Shown here piece by piece: positions 26,262-33,605 of a stretch of DNA of 48,799 bases (its first letter is position 1; each line of letters opens with the position of its first letter). Location of the stretch: the IMG/VR virus record IMGVR_UViG_3300046530_000175, positions 1 to 48,799 of that record. One strand, 5' to 3'. Under the pieces are notes generated by a model. It made no database searches. It saw nothing but the letters and a program-made list of their open reading frames with translations, and had not been told where the DNA came from. The DNA comes from a virus. Made by a program: the position numbers and the translations under genes.

Positions 26262-26862
26262 GTTCGTTTGTCCCAATCAGGTGTGAGACAAACCCAAACA
26301 ACGAACCGTTTTCTTCAACGTAGTCATTGAGCGCATTTAGTAATCCGGACACCTCTGTTTCAGTCATAGGTACTTTTTTACGGGCAAACGCCAGATAGTT
26401 AATATCTATGCCACCGGAATCTTCATCCCTATCAAAGTCGATTTCCTGCACTTCACCAAGAAGCGCACTTAGTTCTTCATCCCCGAAGCCGGTCAGTGAT
26501 AAATCAAACTCGCTTTCAGCCAGCTCGTGAAGCTCTATTTTCAGGAGTGCTTCATCCCAACCAGCATTCTGCGGTAGACGGTTGTCTGCCAGGCGGTAAG
26601 CCCGTTTTTGCGTTTCGCTCAAGCCAGAAAGCGCGATTGTTGGGATATCATCAATCTGTAAAACTTCGGCAGCGGCAACCCTCCCATGTCCCGCAATTAT
26701 TTCCCCGAACTCGTCAATCAGAACCGGGTTAGTCCAGCCAAATTTCTTGATGCTCGCCGCAATCTGTTGAACCTGAGCATCTGAGTGGATCATTACGTTT
26801 CGTTCGTAACGCTTTAAATTCGCGCGCTTGAGATAGCAGATTTTAATTTTTTGTTCAGCCAC
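26254..26862 (-). CDS. ParB/sulfiredoxin-fold protein
   Basis: This 202-residue protein starts with a GTG at 26862. The ParB-like domain spans residues 10-110: YLKRANLKRYERNVMIHSDAQVQQIAASI, WTNPVLIDEFGEIIAGHGRVAAAEVL and IALSGLSETQKRAYRLADNRL, the last being typical of ParB domains fused to phage DNA methylases. The acidic C-terminus lacks any methylase. It overlaps the ParB-methyltransferase gene by 8 bases (ATGCTTGA junction), so the two may work as a pair. The leader contains a highly structured region. Confidence 0.8.
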   Translation of the reverse strand: MAEQKIKICYLKRANLKRYERNVMIHSDAQVQQIAASIKKFGWTNPVLIDEFGEIIAGHGRVAAAEVLQIDDIPTIALSGLSETQKRAYRLADNRLPQNAGWDEALLKIELHELAESEFDLSLTGFGDEELSALLGEVQEIDFDRDEDSGGIDINYLAFARKKVPMTETEVSGLLNALNDYVEENGSLFGFVSHLIGTNEHA

Positions 26863-26882
26863 GGTCTTAACCTATGTAAACT

Positions 26883-27094
26883 GGCCCGGCTTGTACAAGC
26901 AGGTGGGCCTCGGTTGTACTCATGACCTGTCGTATGGGTATGATGACCGTCAGTAGCTCCAACTACTTACGGTCGCCCATTCTCCTCTTCTCTTTCGAGA
27001 AATAATCACCAACAGCCATGCGCAGGGTGCGCGGTGGGTGCTGCTAGTGGCATTGCATTATCGAAGCCCCTCAGTGAAGAGCTTCTGTAATGCA
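26883..27094 (-). other. Structured leader: five hairpins and a five-codon uORF
   Basis: No gene lies here, but hairpins are packed along the strand in transcription order. They are TGCATTA/TAATGCA with inner GAAGC/GCTTC (27054-27094); GCGCA-CCC-TGCGC (27020-27032); TTCTC-GAAA-GAGAA with a GNRA tetraloop (26988-27001); GACCGT/ACGGTC with inner AGTAG/CTACT (26945-26974); and GGCCC/GGGCC enclosing GCTTGTACAAGC (26883-26909). A strong ribosome site (AGAGGAGA) precedes ATG GGC GAC CGT AAG TAG at 26963-26980, whose end lies in the fourth hairpin. This may be a regulatory leader for the ParB/terminase genes or a small RNA. Confidence 0.5.
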
Positions 27095-27114
27095 CATAAT
27101 CTTGCCAGACGAAG

Positions 27115-27576
27115 TTATAATTTCATCAGCAATATAATATTTGATATAAGTGCTAATTCTGATTTATAGACCTTCCCGCCGATAAACTCAGCTGAGCGCT
27201 CCCGCAAGTTCTTTAAGTATTTACTTAGCTCTTCGTTGGGATTGTCTTTTAAATAGATTAGCCCTCTAGCATTAACCTCACTTAATGCAATCATGAATGT
27301 TTTTCGATGCTTAAAATCCTCGTCTTTTTCTAGATTTTTAGGTAGCAAGATCAGGCATACTTCAAATTGTACGAGCGCATCCATGAACCTCAAACGCGCA
27401 TTTTCTCTATATTGCGGCTTCCATTGGTGAAGCGACTTCAATGCCACGCCAATACCGATCAACGTAATTAAACAGGATGCACAGGCTGCTATTGCGGCAA
27501 CACAGGTCCATTTTGCTGCCTGCTGGGTAGCTATCAGGGTTTCTAAACTGAGTAGGTCTGCATCAATATTCGCCAT
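27115..27576 (-). CDS. Membrane protein of unknown function
   Basis: The protein has about 153 residues from ATG 27576, which has GGTGAT 4 bases upstream; upstream ATG and TTG codons in the same frame are alternatives. One long hydrophobic segment (AAKWTCVAAIAACASCLITLIGIGVAL) lies near the N-terminus, followed by a soluble helical and charged domain (KNLEKDEDFKHRKTFMIALSEVNARG). It has the look of a phage accessory protein placed at the inner membrane. No family recognised. Confidence 0.6.
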   Translation of the reverse strand: MANIDADLLSLETLIATQQAAKWTCVAAIAACASCLITLIGIGVALKSLHQWKPQYRENARLRFMDALVQFEVCLILLPKNLEKDEDFKHRKTFMIALSEVNARGLIYLKDNPNEELSKYLKNLRERSAEFIGGKVYKSELALISNIILLMKL

Positions 27577-27770
27577 TATCATCACCATGAAAAGCATCAA
27601 TATTAACTCATTGATACACCATTAGTCATAATCTCTATAGGGCTAAAGTGCACTGAACATTGTGTAAATATACCCTTTTTAGTTCCATACACTTTTAAGT
27701 TAACTTAATGTTAAAAAATCAAGGAACATCCTAAAATCCATTGTCTGTGAGAAAAAACAATCTCTAAAAT

Positions 27771-27799
27771 TTGACCCTTTCAATAGAAATCCTTATACA
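27771..27799 (+). promoter_or_regulatory. Sigma70-type promoter for the 27831 gene
   Basis: TTGACC at 27771-27776 and TATACA at 27794-27799 are separated by 17 bases; transcription would start near 27806. This gives the plus-strand accessory gene its own promoter in an otherwise minus-strand late region, so it can be expressed in the lysogen. Confidence 0.68.
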
Positions 27800-27830
27800 A
27801 ATATCTCCACATACCTAATAAGGATTATTT

Positions 27831-28157
27831 ATGAACAGGAATTTTCTTCTTACTTACTCCGTACGTGCATCTACAGACATACCATCCGATTTAGAAAAGG
27901 CGGAAAAAGTAAGGAATAAAATTGCAGCTCTTGATTGCTGGAAGAAGCTTGAGAACGTTGAAACAACCTTCACCGGAACTATGAGCATTACAGGCCATAG
28001 CGATAGTGATAAGAAAAGTAGCGCTAAAACTGCTGTGAAAAATGAATTCGAACCAATTCTCAGAGAATTCAAAGCATCATTTTTAGATGTGGTTATTTAC
28101 TGCGCAATCATGATTGAGTCAGTAAATGAACCATATGAGTTTGTTATAAAGTACTAG
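27831..28157 (+). CDS. Small accessory protein of unknown function
   Basis: This 108-residue soluble protein lies opposite to the surrounding late genes, with AAGGATT before the ATG and a promoter at 27771. The start (FLLTYSVRASTDIPS) followed by two helices and a strand pattern (ALDCWKKLENVETTFTGTM) loosely recalls the ferredoxin-like fold of Cas2/VapD-type proteins, but that is only an impression and no catalytic residues are evident. It is a typical single-gene cargo (moron) between the lysis and packaging modules. Confidence 0.65.
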   Translation: MNRNFLLTYSVRASTDIPSDLEKAEKVRNKIAALDCWKKLENVETTFTGTMSITGHSDSDKKSSAKTAVKNEFEPILREFKASFLDVVIYCAIMIESVNEPYEFVIKY

Positions 28158-28288
28158 CGACCACGACAACCTCGCAGAAGAAATTACGCTCTACCTAGCC
28201 GTCTATAAGGCGGCTATTCATCCTTACCCGATTGCTGAAATCACTGTTTAGCTGTTACGTCTTAAATGTTGAATCAACATTAATTCCC

Positions 28289-28768
28289 TCATTGCATTAA
28301 GCAATTTTGTTTGATGTAAGTTTGCAGTCCAGCTATCTGCTTTCTGGCCGTTTCAATACGCTCTCTGAGGCTGAAATAATCCCGTTGAGAGGCGTCAGTA
28401 AGTCGGGGGCTGGTAACATCATCCACGCTGGTGGTGCTGGTGGTGCTGGTTGTTGAGGACACACTTGGACATGTGGCGGCGAGGCGCAACCGCTTAGTAC
28501 CAGCAGCAACATCACTCTGCAACTGTTCAATAGTCGCTTTGGCATTCGCCAGTTCTCCGGTGTATTTCGCATCGAGCGCAGCAAAATCACGCTGGCGGGC
28601 TTGCTGTTTGATAATGGTCTGGTTTGCATGGGCCAGACGTTGTTCAGCTTTGTCAGCCCGCTGTTTCTCATCTAGGTATTTGGTGTGAAAGTGGATGGCC
28701 CCCCAGATAAGACCACCAGCCAGGCTAATAACGAAGAGAGCAACTAGTATCTGGGTGCGTGGTTTCAT
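28289..28768 (-). CDS. Rz inner-membrane spanin
   Basis: This is a 159-residue i-spanin. Residues 5-26 form the single N-terminal membrane anchor (QILVALFVISLAGGLIWGAIHF) and the periplasmic part is a long coiled coil (YLDEKQRADKAEQRLAHANQTIIKQQARQ). With Rz1 it fuses inner and outer membranes in the last step of lysis. It overlaps the endolysin stop by 4 bases and contains the Rz1 gene in another frame. Confidence 0.9.
   Translation of the reverse strand: MKPRTQILVALFVISLAGGLIWGAIHFHTKYLDEKQRADKAEQRLAHANQTIIKQQARQRDFAALDAKYTGELANAKATIEQLQSDVAAGTKRLRLAATCPSVSSTTSTTSTTSVDDVTSPRLTDASQRDYFSLRERIETARKQIAGLQTYIKQNCLMQ
28333..28545 (-). CDS. Rz1 outer-membrane lipoprotein, nested in Rz
   Basis: Read in a different frame inside Rz from an ATG at 28545, about 70 residues. 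It has a short signal peptide with the lipobox VLSGC (lipidated Cys near residue 20) and a proline-rich mature part (QQPAPPAPPAW), both diagnostic of Rz1 o-spanins. The complete nesting is the lambda arrangement. The precise start is uncertain. Confidence 0.85.
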   Translation of the reverse strand: MPKRLLNSCRVMLLLVLSGCASPPHVQVCPQQPAPPAPPAWMMLPAPDLLTPLNGIISASESVLKRPESR

Positions 28769-29244
28769 GCCTCACTCTCCGTACGGCTCCCGTCCATCAC
28801 TGGAAGCGGTCGCAAATCTTTTGGCTCGTTCACTGGCCACCGATACCCGGATACACGTGAACGCTGAAAAGCGCGGATATTAATGGCATCGGACTGATTA
28901 CCGCCCAGCACCATCAGGTCACCGTTTTCACGCAGCCCGACAACGAATCCAACATGGCCACCGCCGTCTCGACTGATTACCACAACACAACCGAAGGCTG
29001 GGTCGTGTAGCTCGGCGCCCCAATTGAGATAGGATTTCGCAGACTCAAAGCGTGTTGATTTGATTCCGACACGTTCGAGCATTGAGCCAACGAAGGCTGC
29101 ACACCATGGCGTTTCATCATCTTTGATTCCACTGCGTTTGATGTCTTTCCAGAACTGGAGAATGAGGGGGTTATGACGAGGACCTTTGATTTCTAACTGA
29201 CCTAAATAGTTTCGAGCTTCCACCAGCCAGCGTGGCTCTTCCAT
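28765..29244 (-). CDS. Endolysin, NlpC/P60-like (TIGR02594 type)
   Basis: This 159-residue cell-wall peptidase of the cysteine type has Cys48 in TPWCAAFVGSML and His97 in GGGHVGFVVG. WLVEARNYLGQLEIKG at the N-terminus and LGGNQSDAINI near the end also match this family. There is no signal peptide, so release depends on the holins. It is preceded by two holin-like genes and followed by Rz/Rz1. Confidence 0.88.
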   Translation of the reverse strand: MEEPRWLVEARNYLGQLEIKGPRHNPLILQFWKDIKRSGIKDDETPWCAAFVGSMLERVGIKSTRFESAKSYLNWGAELHDPAFGCVVVISRDGGGHVGFVVGLRENGDLMVLGGNQSDAINIRAFQRSRVSGYRWPVNEPKDLRPLPVMDGSRTESEA

Positions 29245-29246
29245 TT

Positions 29247-29522
29247 CTAACTCCTTTTTCCAGTAATGTTCCCCCGCGAGTTCAACATCACCAGCAGGAG
29301 TATGAAGTTCACAATGACTTCAGAGCGGTCCACGATTGTGTAGTTACTTACCCACACGCGGATTGGTATTGAGATGAGTGCAACCATCGCCAGCCACGCA
29401 ATAATCGAGTAGTGCAACTTGTGACGGGAGTCAGTGCGCTGGTATGTCGCAATAATGATTGCCGTCGCCAGGCTAATGACAGCATTTGCCTGAAGCCAGA
29501 TGAAAGATGCATCTACTATCAT
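29247..29522 (-). CDS. Holin-like membrane protein (three helices)
   Basis: The protein has 91 residues with three predicted membrane segments (about 13-28, 38-54 and 69-80) and a basic tail (NSRGNITGKRS). Size, topology and position immediately before the endolysin fit a phage holin or antiholin. It overlaps the upstream holin by 4 bases. Confidence 0.78.
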   Translation of the reverse strand: MIVDASFIWLQANAVISLATAIIIATYQRTDSRHKLHYSIIAWLAMVALISIPIRVWVSNYTIVDRSEVIVNFILLLVMLNSRGNITGKRS

Positions 29523-29917
29523 TTTCCCTCCCCGGCTGTCGCTTGCTTCTCCAGCCGTGATTTGTAAATGAGGACAAAAGTGATAATGACCGCAGCAGCT
29601 ACCATCGCGCCGATGGACTCAGGAACAGGGATAACCTCGGTGCCAGGGGCAATCTTTCCCAGCGTGGTATTCAGTGTGGCGTTGAGTATGGCGGTCATGT
29701 ACTTCGCGCCAATCAGACCCGCCAGGAATGAAGCCAGGCCGTAAAGCAGCTTTTCCCACCAGCGCAGGTTGCGGGAAGTCAGTACATAAAGCGTGGCGCC
29801 AGCGAAAGCACCAAGTAACACACCGGCATCAGTATTAGTCCATAACCCGGCAAATGTGACTGTGGTCACCGCAGCATGTGCTGTTGCAGTGCCGGAGATA
29901 GGTTCTGCGGACATCAA
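29519..29917 (-). CDS. Holin-like membrane protein
   Basis: The protein has 132 residues with three hydrophobic helices (about 30-47, 58-75 and 100-118) separated by an RNLRWWEKLLYG turn, and a charged C-terminus (KSRLEKQATAGEGK). The family resembles putative holins commonly paired with a second small membrane protein before an endolysin. It is the first gene of the lysis cassette, downstream of the terminator at 29957-29983. Confidence 0.78.
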   Translation of the reverse strand: MMSAEPISGTATAHAAVTTVTFAGLWTNTDAGVLLGAFAGATLYVLTSRNLRWWEKLLYGLASFLAGLIGAKYMTAILNATLNTTLGKIAPGTEVIPVPESIGAMVAAAVIITFVLIYKSRLEKQATAGEGK

Positions 29918-29956
29918 GCCCCCTATGGGTTATGTATCCTCTCGGTTCAGAGAAAC

Positions 29957-29983
29957 AAAAAAGCCCCGGCGGATGCCGAGGCT
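29957..29983 (-). terminator. Terminator upstream of the lysis genes (tR'-like)
   Basis: On the minus strand AGCCtCGGC pairs with GCCGgGGCT (one mismatch, loop of 4) and is followed by a T6 run. Placed 40 bases before the first holin, it resembles the lambda tR' position, where late transcription stops unless Q acts. It could equally end transcription from the accessory locus. Confidence 0.75.
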
Positions 29984-30336
29984 CAAACTTACTAAGCGAA
30001 TGGATTACTCAAAATCCATAGAAAAACAGTCCCAAAAAATACAAATGACAAAAAATATTTATTCATTTAGATAACTCCAGAAAGTTAATGGCAAATCGCC
30101 GTAACAATCCTCTCATTTTGAAATCTAAGGTCAGGTCGCTTAACTATGCAATTTTTCATCTATAGCAAAAACAGCCATTTTATGATGACAATATGTGATG
30201 CTCATCACGCTTTTTATGCATTTGCACGCGGGAAAATAACAATCTTTACAAATAAACTTACATGAAAAACGCATAAGCATTGTTATACGGCAATTAGAAA
30301 TGCGAAACCGAGCCAACCGGAGTCAATACATCAGGG
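29984..30336. other. AT-rich intergenic stretch with CRP-like palindrome
   Basis: No convincing gene. It includes TGTGATGCTCATCACG at 30194-30209, which matches 9 of 10 conserved CRP half-site bases, and several AT-rich blocks that may hold the late promoter. No clear -35/-10 pair with correct spacing was found on the minus strand. Confidence 0.4.
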
Positions 30337-30651
30337 CTAAACCTCTTGTATTTCTAAGATCTCATGCACAGTTTGCCTGAATCGCTCCTCCTCCAACTCA
30401 ACACCAATACCCTGACGTCCCAGCTGCAATGCTGCTTTAATTGTCGAACCAGACCCCATGAAGAAGTCTGCCACGACATCGCCGGGTTTACTGCTGGCGT
30501 TAATAATCTGCCGCAGCATGTCGGCTGGCTTTTCACATGGGTGCTTACCTGGATAGAACTGGACGGGCTTGTGCTTCCATACGTCGGTGTACGGCACAGA
30601 CACGGAAATAGCAAACGGGCGCCGAAGTGCTTTGAACTCTCCAGTATTCAC
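30337..30651 (-). pseudogene. C-terminal remnant of a phage DNA methyltransferase
   Basis: The remaining 104 residues correspond to the end of an N6/N4-type DNA methylase: PYTDVWKHKPVQFYPGKHPCEKP and the SAM-binding loop DFFMGSGSTIKAALQLG. The catalytic (D/N)PP(Y/W) motif and the target-recognition region are absent and are not found upstream, where 62 bases separate it from a terminator. The likely history is deletion of the 5' part when accessory genes were exchanged. A GTG at 30651 could start a short product, but it should be inactive. Confidence 0.75.
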
Positions 30652-30671
30652 GCGAATTCATTTTGCTGGCA

Positions 30672-30698
30672 TTAAAATAAAACCGCCAAAAGGCGGTT
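30672..30698 (-). terminator. Rho-independent terminator after the 30713 gene
   Basis: On the minus strand AACCGCC pairs with GGCGGTT across a 4-base loop and is followed by TTTTATTTT. It lies 15 bases beyond the stop of the membrane/coiled-coil gene and closes that transcript. Confidence 0.88.
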
Positions 30699-30712
30699 AA
30701 CTCAAAACTTAG

Positions 30713-31378
30713 TCAATTTAACTGTTCAAGCCTATAAGTATGCTCTTCAATAACAACTCTTATACCGGCTTCTATTGTTTCGAATAATGCGTAGAAATGT
30801 TCTGGCTTATAACCATCTGGATACAAATTTGGATTATTTAAAATATGTAGAATATCAGACATAGCTTTAGTAATTATTTCATACTTACTATCATTCTTAT
30901 CCAATAACAATCTTATATTCCAGCGTTCCATAGACATTAGTTGGAAAAAATTCAACTGCGCATTATGTAGCTCGATAAATTCCCCAACCAATTTAGGGTC
31001 GGATTTTCGTTTGATTATTATTGCATTTGCTTGATTTGCTGCACTTTGGGCATACGCTAAAAAGTTAGCGGAACAATGTCTTAATTCTTCAATTTGCTTT
31101 TTTCTGTTCGTTATTACATGTTCTACAGTTAACGTCATGCGTGTAATACGTTCTTGTTGTTCTAATTGCTGTTGCATTGAGCGGTTATTTGCCCGCATTG
31201 CCAACCAGGCAACAAATGCAGGTATGCCGCCAGCTACAAGTGCAGTGACAAATGTCTCAAAATTCCATCCTTTATCAGGTAATTCAACAAACACTCTCGG
31301 AATTTTGTTTAATAAAACATCAGCGTGATAGAAAATATCCTCGCTGCGAAGCGGGAATGGTGTGCCTTGCCAAGTCAT
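30713..31378 (-). CDS. Single-pass membrane protein with coiled coil
   Basis: The protein has 221 residues. One membrane helix (about 42-63, FVTALVAGGIPAFVAWLAM) is followed by a coiled coil (NNRSMQQQLEQQERITRM) and a helical cytoplasmic domain with acidic and aromatic residues to the end (EHFYALFETIEAGIRVVIEE). A strong ribosome site (AGGAGGT) precedes the ATG at 31378 and a terminator follows, so it is a complete single-gene unit. AT-rich composition and location between Q and lysis mark it as cargo. No family recognised; superinfection exclusion is one possibility. Confidence 0.7.
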   Translation of the reverse strand: MTWQGTPFPLRSEDIFYHADVLLNKIPRVFVELPDKGWNFETFVTALVAGGIPAFVAWLAMRANNRSMQQQLEQQERITRMTLTVEHVITNRKKQIEELRHCSANFLAYAQSAANQANAIIIKRKSDPKLVGEFIELHNAQLNFFQLMSMERWNIRLLLDKNDSKYEIITKAMSDILHILNNPNLYPDGYKPEHFYALFETIEAGIRVVIEEHTYRLEQLN

Positions 31379-31872
31379 AATACCTCCTTTTTGAAAGAGG
31401 TTATCTTAACCAGATTAGTTGCCGATTTCTAAAAGAATGTAACGGAATTTGAATCAGTATCCATGGAGACTTTATCAAGTACACCGTAACCATTTAAATC
31501 ATCTACTACCTATTACTTCGTTACAAATCGCTTAAATGACGGAGCCTGCAACAGTATCTTTACTTGACTCGGCAAGTATTTTATAGCTGAAACTGTACTG
31601 TATAGAAACCATCAATCAAAAATGGATACCAGATCTAAATCAAACGCCCTAGCACCTTTAAATGGGTGAAAGGAAAAACAGTTTCAAAAGGAATAATTTA
31701 TACTTTTGGCAGTATATCACAAAACACTGAAATCATGGCATAAAGTGTCGGGTTTTGCAATATGCTCATTTTCAATTTATCTTCGAAACCTCCCTGCCTC
31801 CTTACATGGTCCATTAATTTTCAAACCTAATTTAATTGATTAACATTCACAATAATTCTTCCAGGGAGATGA

Positions 31873-32022
31873 ATGTCTTACATAAACAAGGAAAGTATAA
31901 AAAACAACCAAGATCGCGCGCATGCCTCAGAAAGCTACAGATTGTCTTGCTCCGAACTTAGTAATGGTAAGCCCCGCCCTTATACACGCTTTAAACCCCA
32001 TTACTATCAGCAGTTATTGTAA
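31873..32022 (+). CDS. Possible 49-residue small protein
   Basis: The ORF starts at the ATG at 31873, 4 bases after GGGAG (ribosome site), and ends 11 bases before a good terminator. The product is polar and basic (MSYINKESIKNNQDRAHASE at the start, PRPYTRFKPHYYQQLL at the end) with no membrane segment. A ribosome site plus a terminator argue for a real transcript, but conservation is unknown and the gene is too short to judge by composition. It might also be a small RNA. Confidence 0.4.
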   Translation: MSYINKESIKNNQDRAHASESYRLSCSELSNGKPRPYTRFKPHYYQQLL

Positions 32023-32033
32023 GTTTTCAATTT

Positions 32034-32051
32034 GGCTTTTGAAGCCTTTTT
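32034..32051 (+). terminator. Rho-independent terminator after the small ORF
   Basis: GGCTT-TTG-AAGCC is followed by T5, directly after the 31873-32022 ORF. A second stem (TTCAGCA/TGCTGAA) follows within 20 bases. It insulates the GTPase promoter from upstream transcription. Confidence 0.7.
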
Positions 32052-32162
32052 CAGCATGTCAATGCTGAAACCACGAACAAATTAAAACAAAGTAAAAACA
32101 TTAACTTAATAATTTCAATTGGTTAGCGCGCACTCGCACTAACTATTATTGATGATTCTTTA

Positions 32163-32190
32163 TTGTCAAAAAAAGTTAAAGTGCTAGTAT
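32163..32190 (+). promoter_or_regulatory. Sigma70-type promoter of the GTPase operon
   Basis: TTGTCA at 32163-32168 and TAGTAT at 32185-32190 are separated by 16 bases. Predicted transcription start is near 32197, which places the ATG at 32230 inside the transcript and rules out the upstream GTG at 32194 as a likely start. Confidence 0.75.
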
Positions 32191-32229
32191 AGGGTGAAAA
32201 ATTTACTAGAATATGAAAGGGTTTCACTA

Positions 32230-33036
32230 ATGGCATTAAACGAAGTTGCTACAGCGTTAAAAGTGGGAGGGGCAGTCTATCGCAACAAAGGTGTGATTTT
32301 TGAACTAATGACTAAAGCTGTCATAAAATTTAAAGATACAGATATTGTTGTTACTGGGGCATCAGGAGCAGGAAAAAGTCACCTAATTGATTACATTCAA
32401 AGTGAAATTAAAAAAAAGAAACAAAACAATCCGGATGTTTCAGCAAAAGTAGAACATACCATCATTCATTTGAATGACGATTGGTTCCCCAAAAAAATAA
32501 GTGTAATACCTGGACAAGCATTCCAGGCACGAGAAAAAGCATTTATTGATTTAGTGAGTGGGAACGCAAAACTTAAAGGTATAATACATGTTGTTGATTG
32601 GGGTTATACCAAGCCAAAAATGAAAGATTTTGAGGCATATATTAAAGGTCAAAACATTGATACAATTGATGCATTAAGGGAGGAAAACCTCCGAGAAGAG
32701 ATAAATTATTTAAACTCTTTAGCAGATGCGATTGAGAAAAAGAATGAAGAGATCAATTGGTTTATCATAGTCCTTAATAAAATTGACCTCTTTGATACAG
32801 GAAGAGCAGTTAATTACTACCACAACAACAAGATGTTCAACAAAGCTATAGCAAGAGTTTTATCAAAAGTTAAAAATGTCAGTCACAAGAAAAACTTAAT
32901 ACAGCCTTTTTGTTGTGTGAGAGAGGATTTTATATTTAACAGTGAGTCTGTGAAGACAACTCTTTGCAGCCAAAATGAACAACTTAATTATTTTACTGAC
33001 TTCCTTAAATCAATTGAGTTAAACCTAGCGGAGTAA
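32230..33036 (+). CDS. Small GTPase-like protein, first gene of a two-gene cargo module
   Basis: This 268-residue cytosolic protein has GTPase motifs: P-loop GASGAGKS (43-50), a PGQ-type G3 segment (VIPGQ, 92-96, followed by an Arg and then GIIHVVDWG, as in MglA-like and other small GTPases), and the guanine-specifying NKID (183-186). The rest is helical and lysine-rich. I prefer the ATG at 32230 (AAAGGG 9 bases upstream, after the promoter) over the GTG at 32194. It is AT-rich, opposite in direction to all flanking phage genes, and followed 4 bases later by a membrane protein gene. Hydrolysis has not been shown; it could bind GTP as a switch recruited to the membrane partner. Confidence 0.78.
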   Translation: MALNEVATALKVGGAVYRNKGVIFELMTKAVIKFKDTDIVVTGASGAGKSHLIDYIQSEIKKKKQNNPDVSAKVEHTIIHLNDDWFPKKISVIPGQAFQAREKAFIDLVSGNAKLKGIIHVVDWGYTKPKMKDFEAYIKGQNIDTIDALREENLREEINYLNSLADAIEKKNEEINWFIIVLNKIDLFDTGRAVNYYHNNKMFNKAIARVLSKVKNVSHKKNLIQPFCCVREDFIFNSESVKTTLCSQNEQLNYFTDFLKSIELNLAE

Positions 33037-33040
33037 CATT

Positions 33041-33559
33041 ATGGGTGATTTTGACACTAAAAAATCTGGAAATCCTTACTCTAGCTTTGGAAATAATAGT
33101 TCTTTCATGCGCCCAGTGAATGTCCATGATTCTTTGTCACATATTAACCAATTGATCGACATGGCTGAAGAGTCAAAAAATAAAATCACTAACCTTTATA
33201 AACAGTTGAAAAAGATGCGTGAGCGCATGTTAATTTTAATTGCTTTTGCATACATATGTATCGGTTTTTTTGTTGCATTTATTAGTGAGCAGTATAAGTC
33301 TCTTTCTAACCTTCCTTCTTCGTATACAATTCTAACTTTAGTGATTGTTATATTAATTCTAGCTTTCGCACTTTTCACTTATCGAAATCAACGAAGTGCT
33401 ATCCGTCTTCAAATAGCAATGGAACGGGGTATACTAAAAGATATTCTCGGACTTGTATTTGACATAAGAAAGCTTTTAGACATTTCAGCCCCAACAGGCT
33501 CTCTCTGGTTGGAATTTAAAGTAGTTGATATGCGTCTGAGAAGACTGGAGTTTTATTAA
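33041..33559 (+). CDS. Two-helix membrane partner of the GTPase
   Basis: The protein has 172 residues. A polar N-terminus (1-30) and an amphipathic coiled coil (about 30-60, HINQLIDMAEESKNKITNLYKQLKKMRERM) lead into two membrane helices (63-81 and 94-113). A basic cytoplasmic helix domain follows (YRNQRSAIRLQIAMERGILKDILGLVFDIRKLL). Both ends should face the cytoplasm, where they could meet the GTPase. The gene starts 4 bases after the GTPase stop and ends before a bidirectional terminator, so the pair is one transcription unit. No known family was recognised. Confidence 0.75.
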   Translation: MGDFDTKKSGNPYSSFGNNSSFMRPVNVHDSLSHINQLIDMAEESKNKITNLYKQLKKMRERMLILIAFAYICIGFFVAFISEQYKSLSNLPSSYTILTLVIVILILAFALFTYRNQRSAIRLQIAMERGILKDILGLVFDIRKLLDISAPTGSLWLEFKVVDMRLRRLEFY

Positions 33560-33605
33560 ACTCTGGAGAATCTATATCAAACAGCATCTCTAAGCCTTAA
33601 AAAAT

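Larger units (their letters stand above)
31379..32162. other. AT-rich region with few genes between two accessory units
   Basis: About 780 bases separate the minus-strand membrane gene from the plus-strand GTPase operon. The right half holds a possible 49-codon gene (31873-32022) with ribosome site and terminator. The left half (31440-31860) shows no ORF or motif that I can support. Confidence 0.5.

Noticed and set aside
26863-27114. Possible tRNA gene in the hairpin-rich gap
   Set aside because: The stems do not fold as acceptor, D, anticodon and T arms in order, and no TTC-type T loop or CCA-like end is present on either strand.
29995-30072. 24-codon ORF beginning MDYSKSIEK
   Set aside because: It is too short, has no ribosome site, and sits in AT-rich sequence where such frames are expected by chance.
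31590-31620. LexA-like half site near ACTGTACTGTATAG
   Set aside because: The second half (ACAG) is missing at the required spacing.
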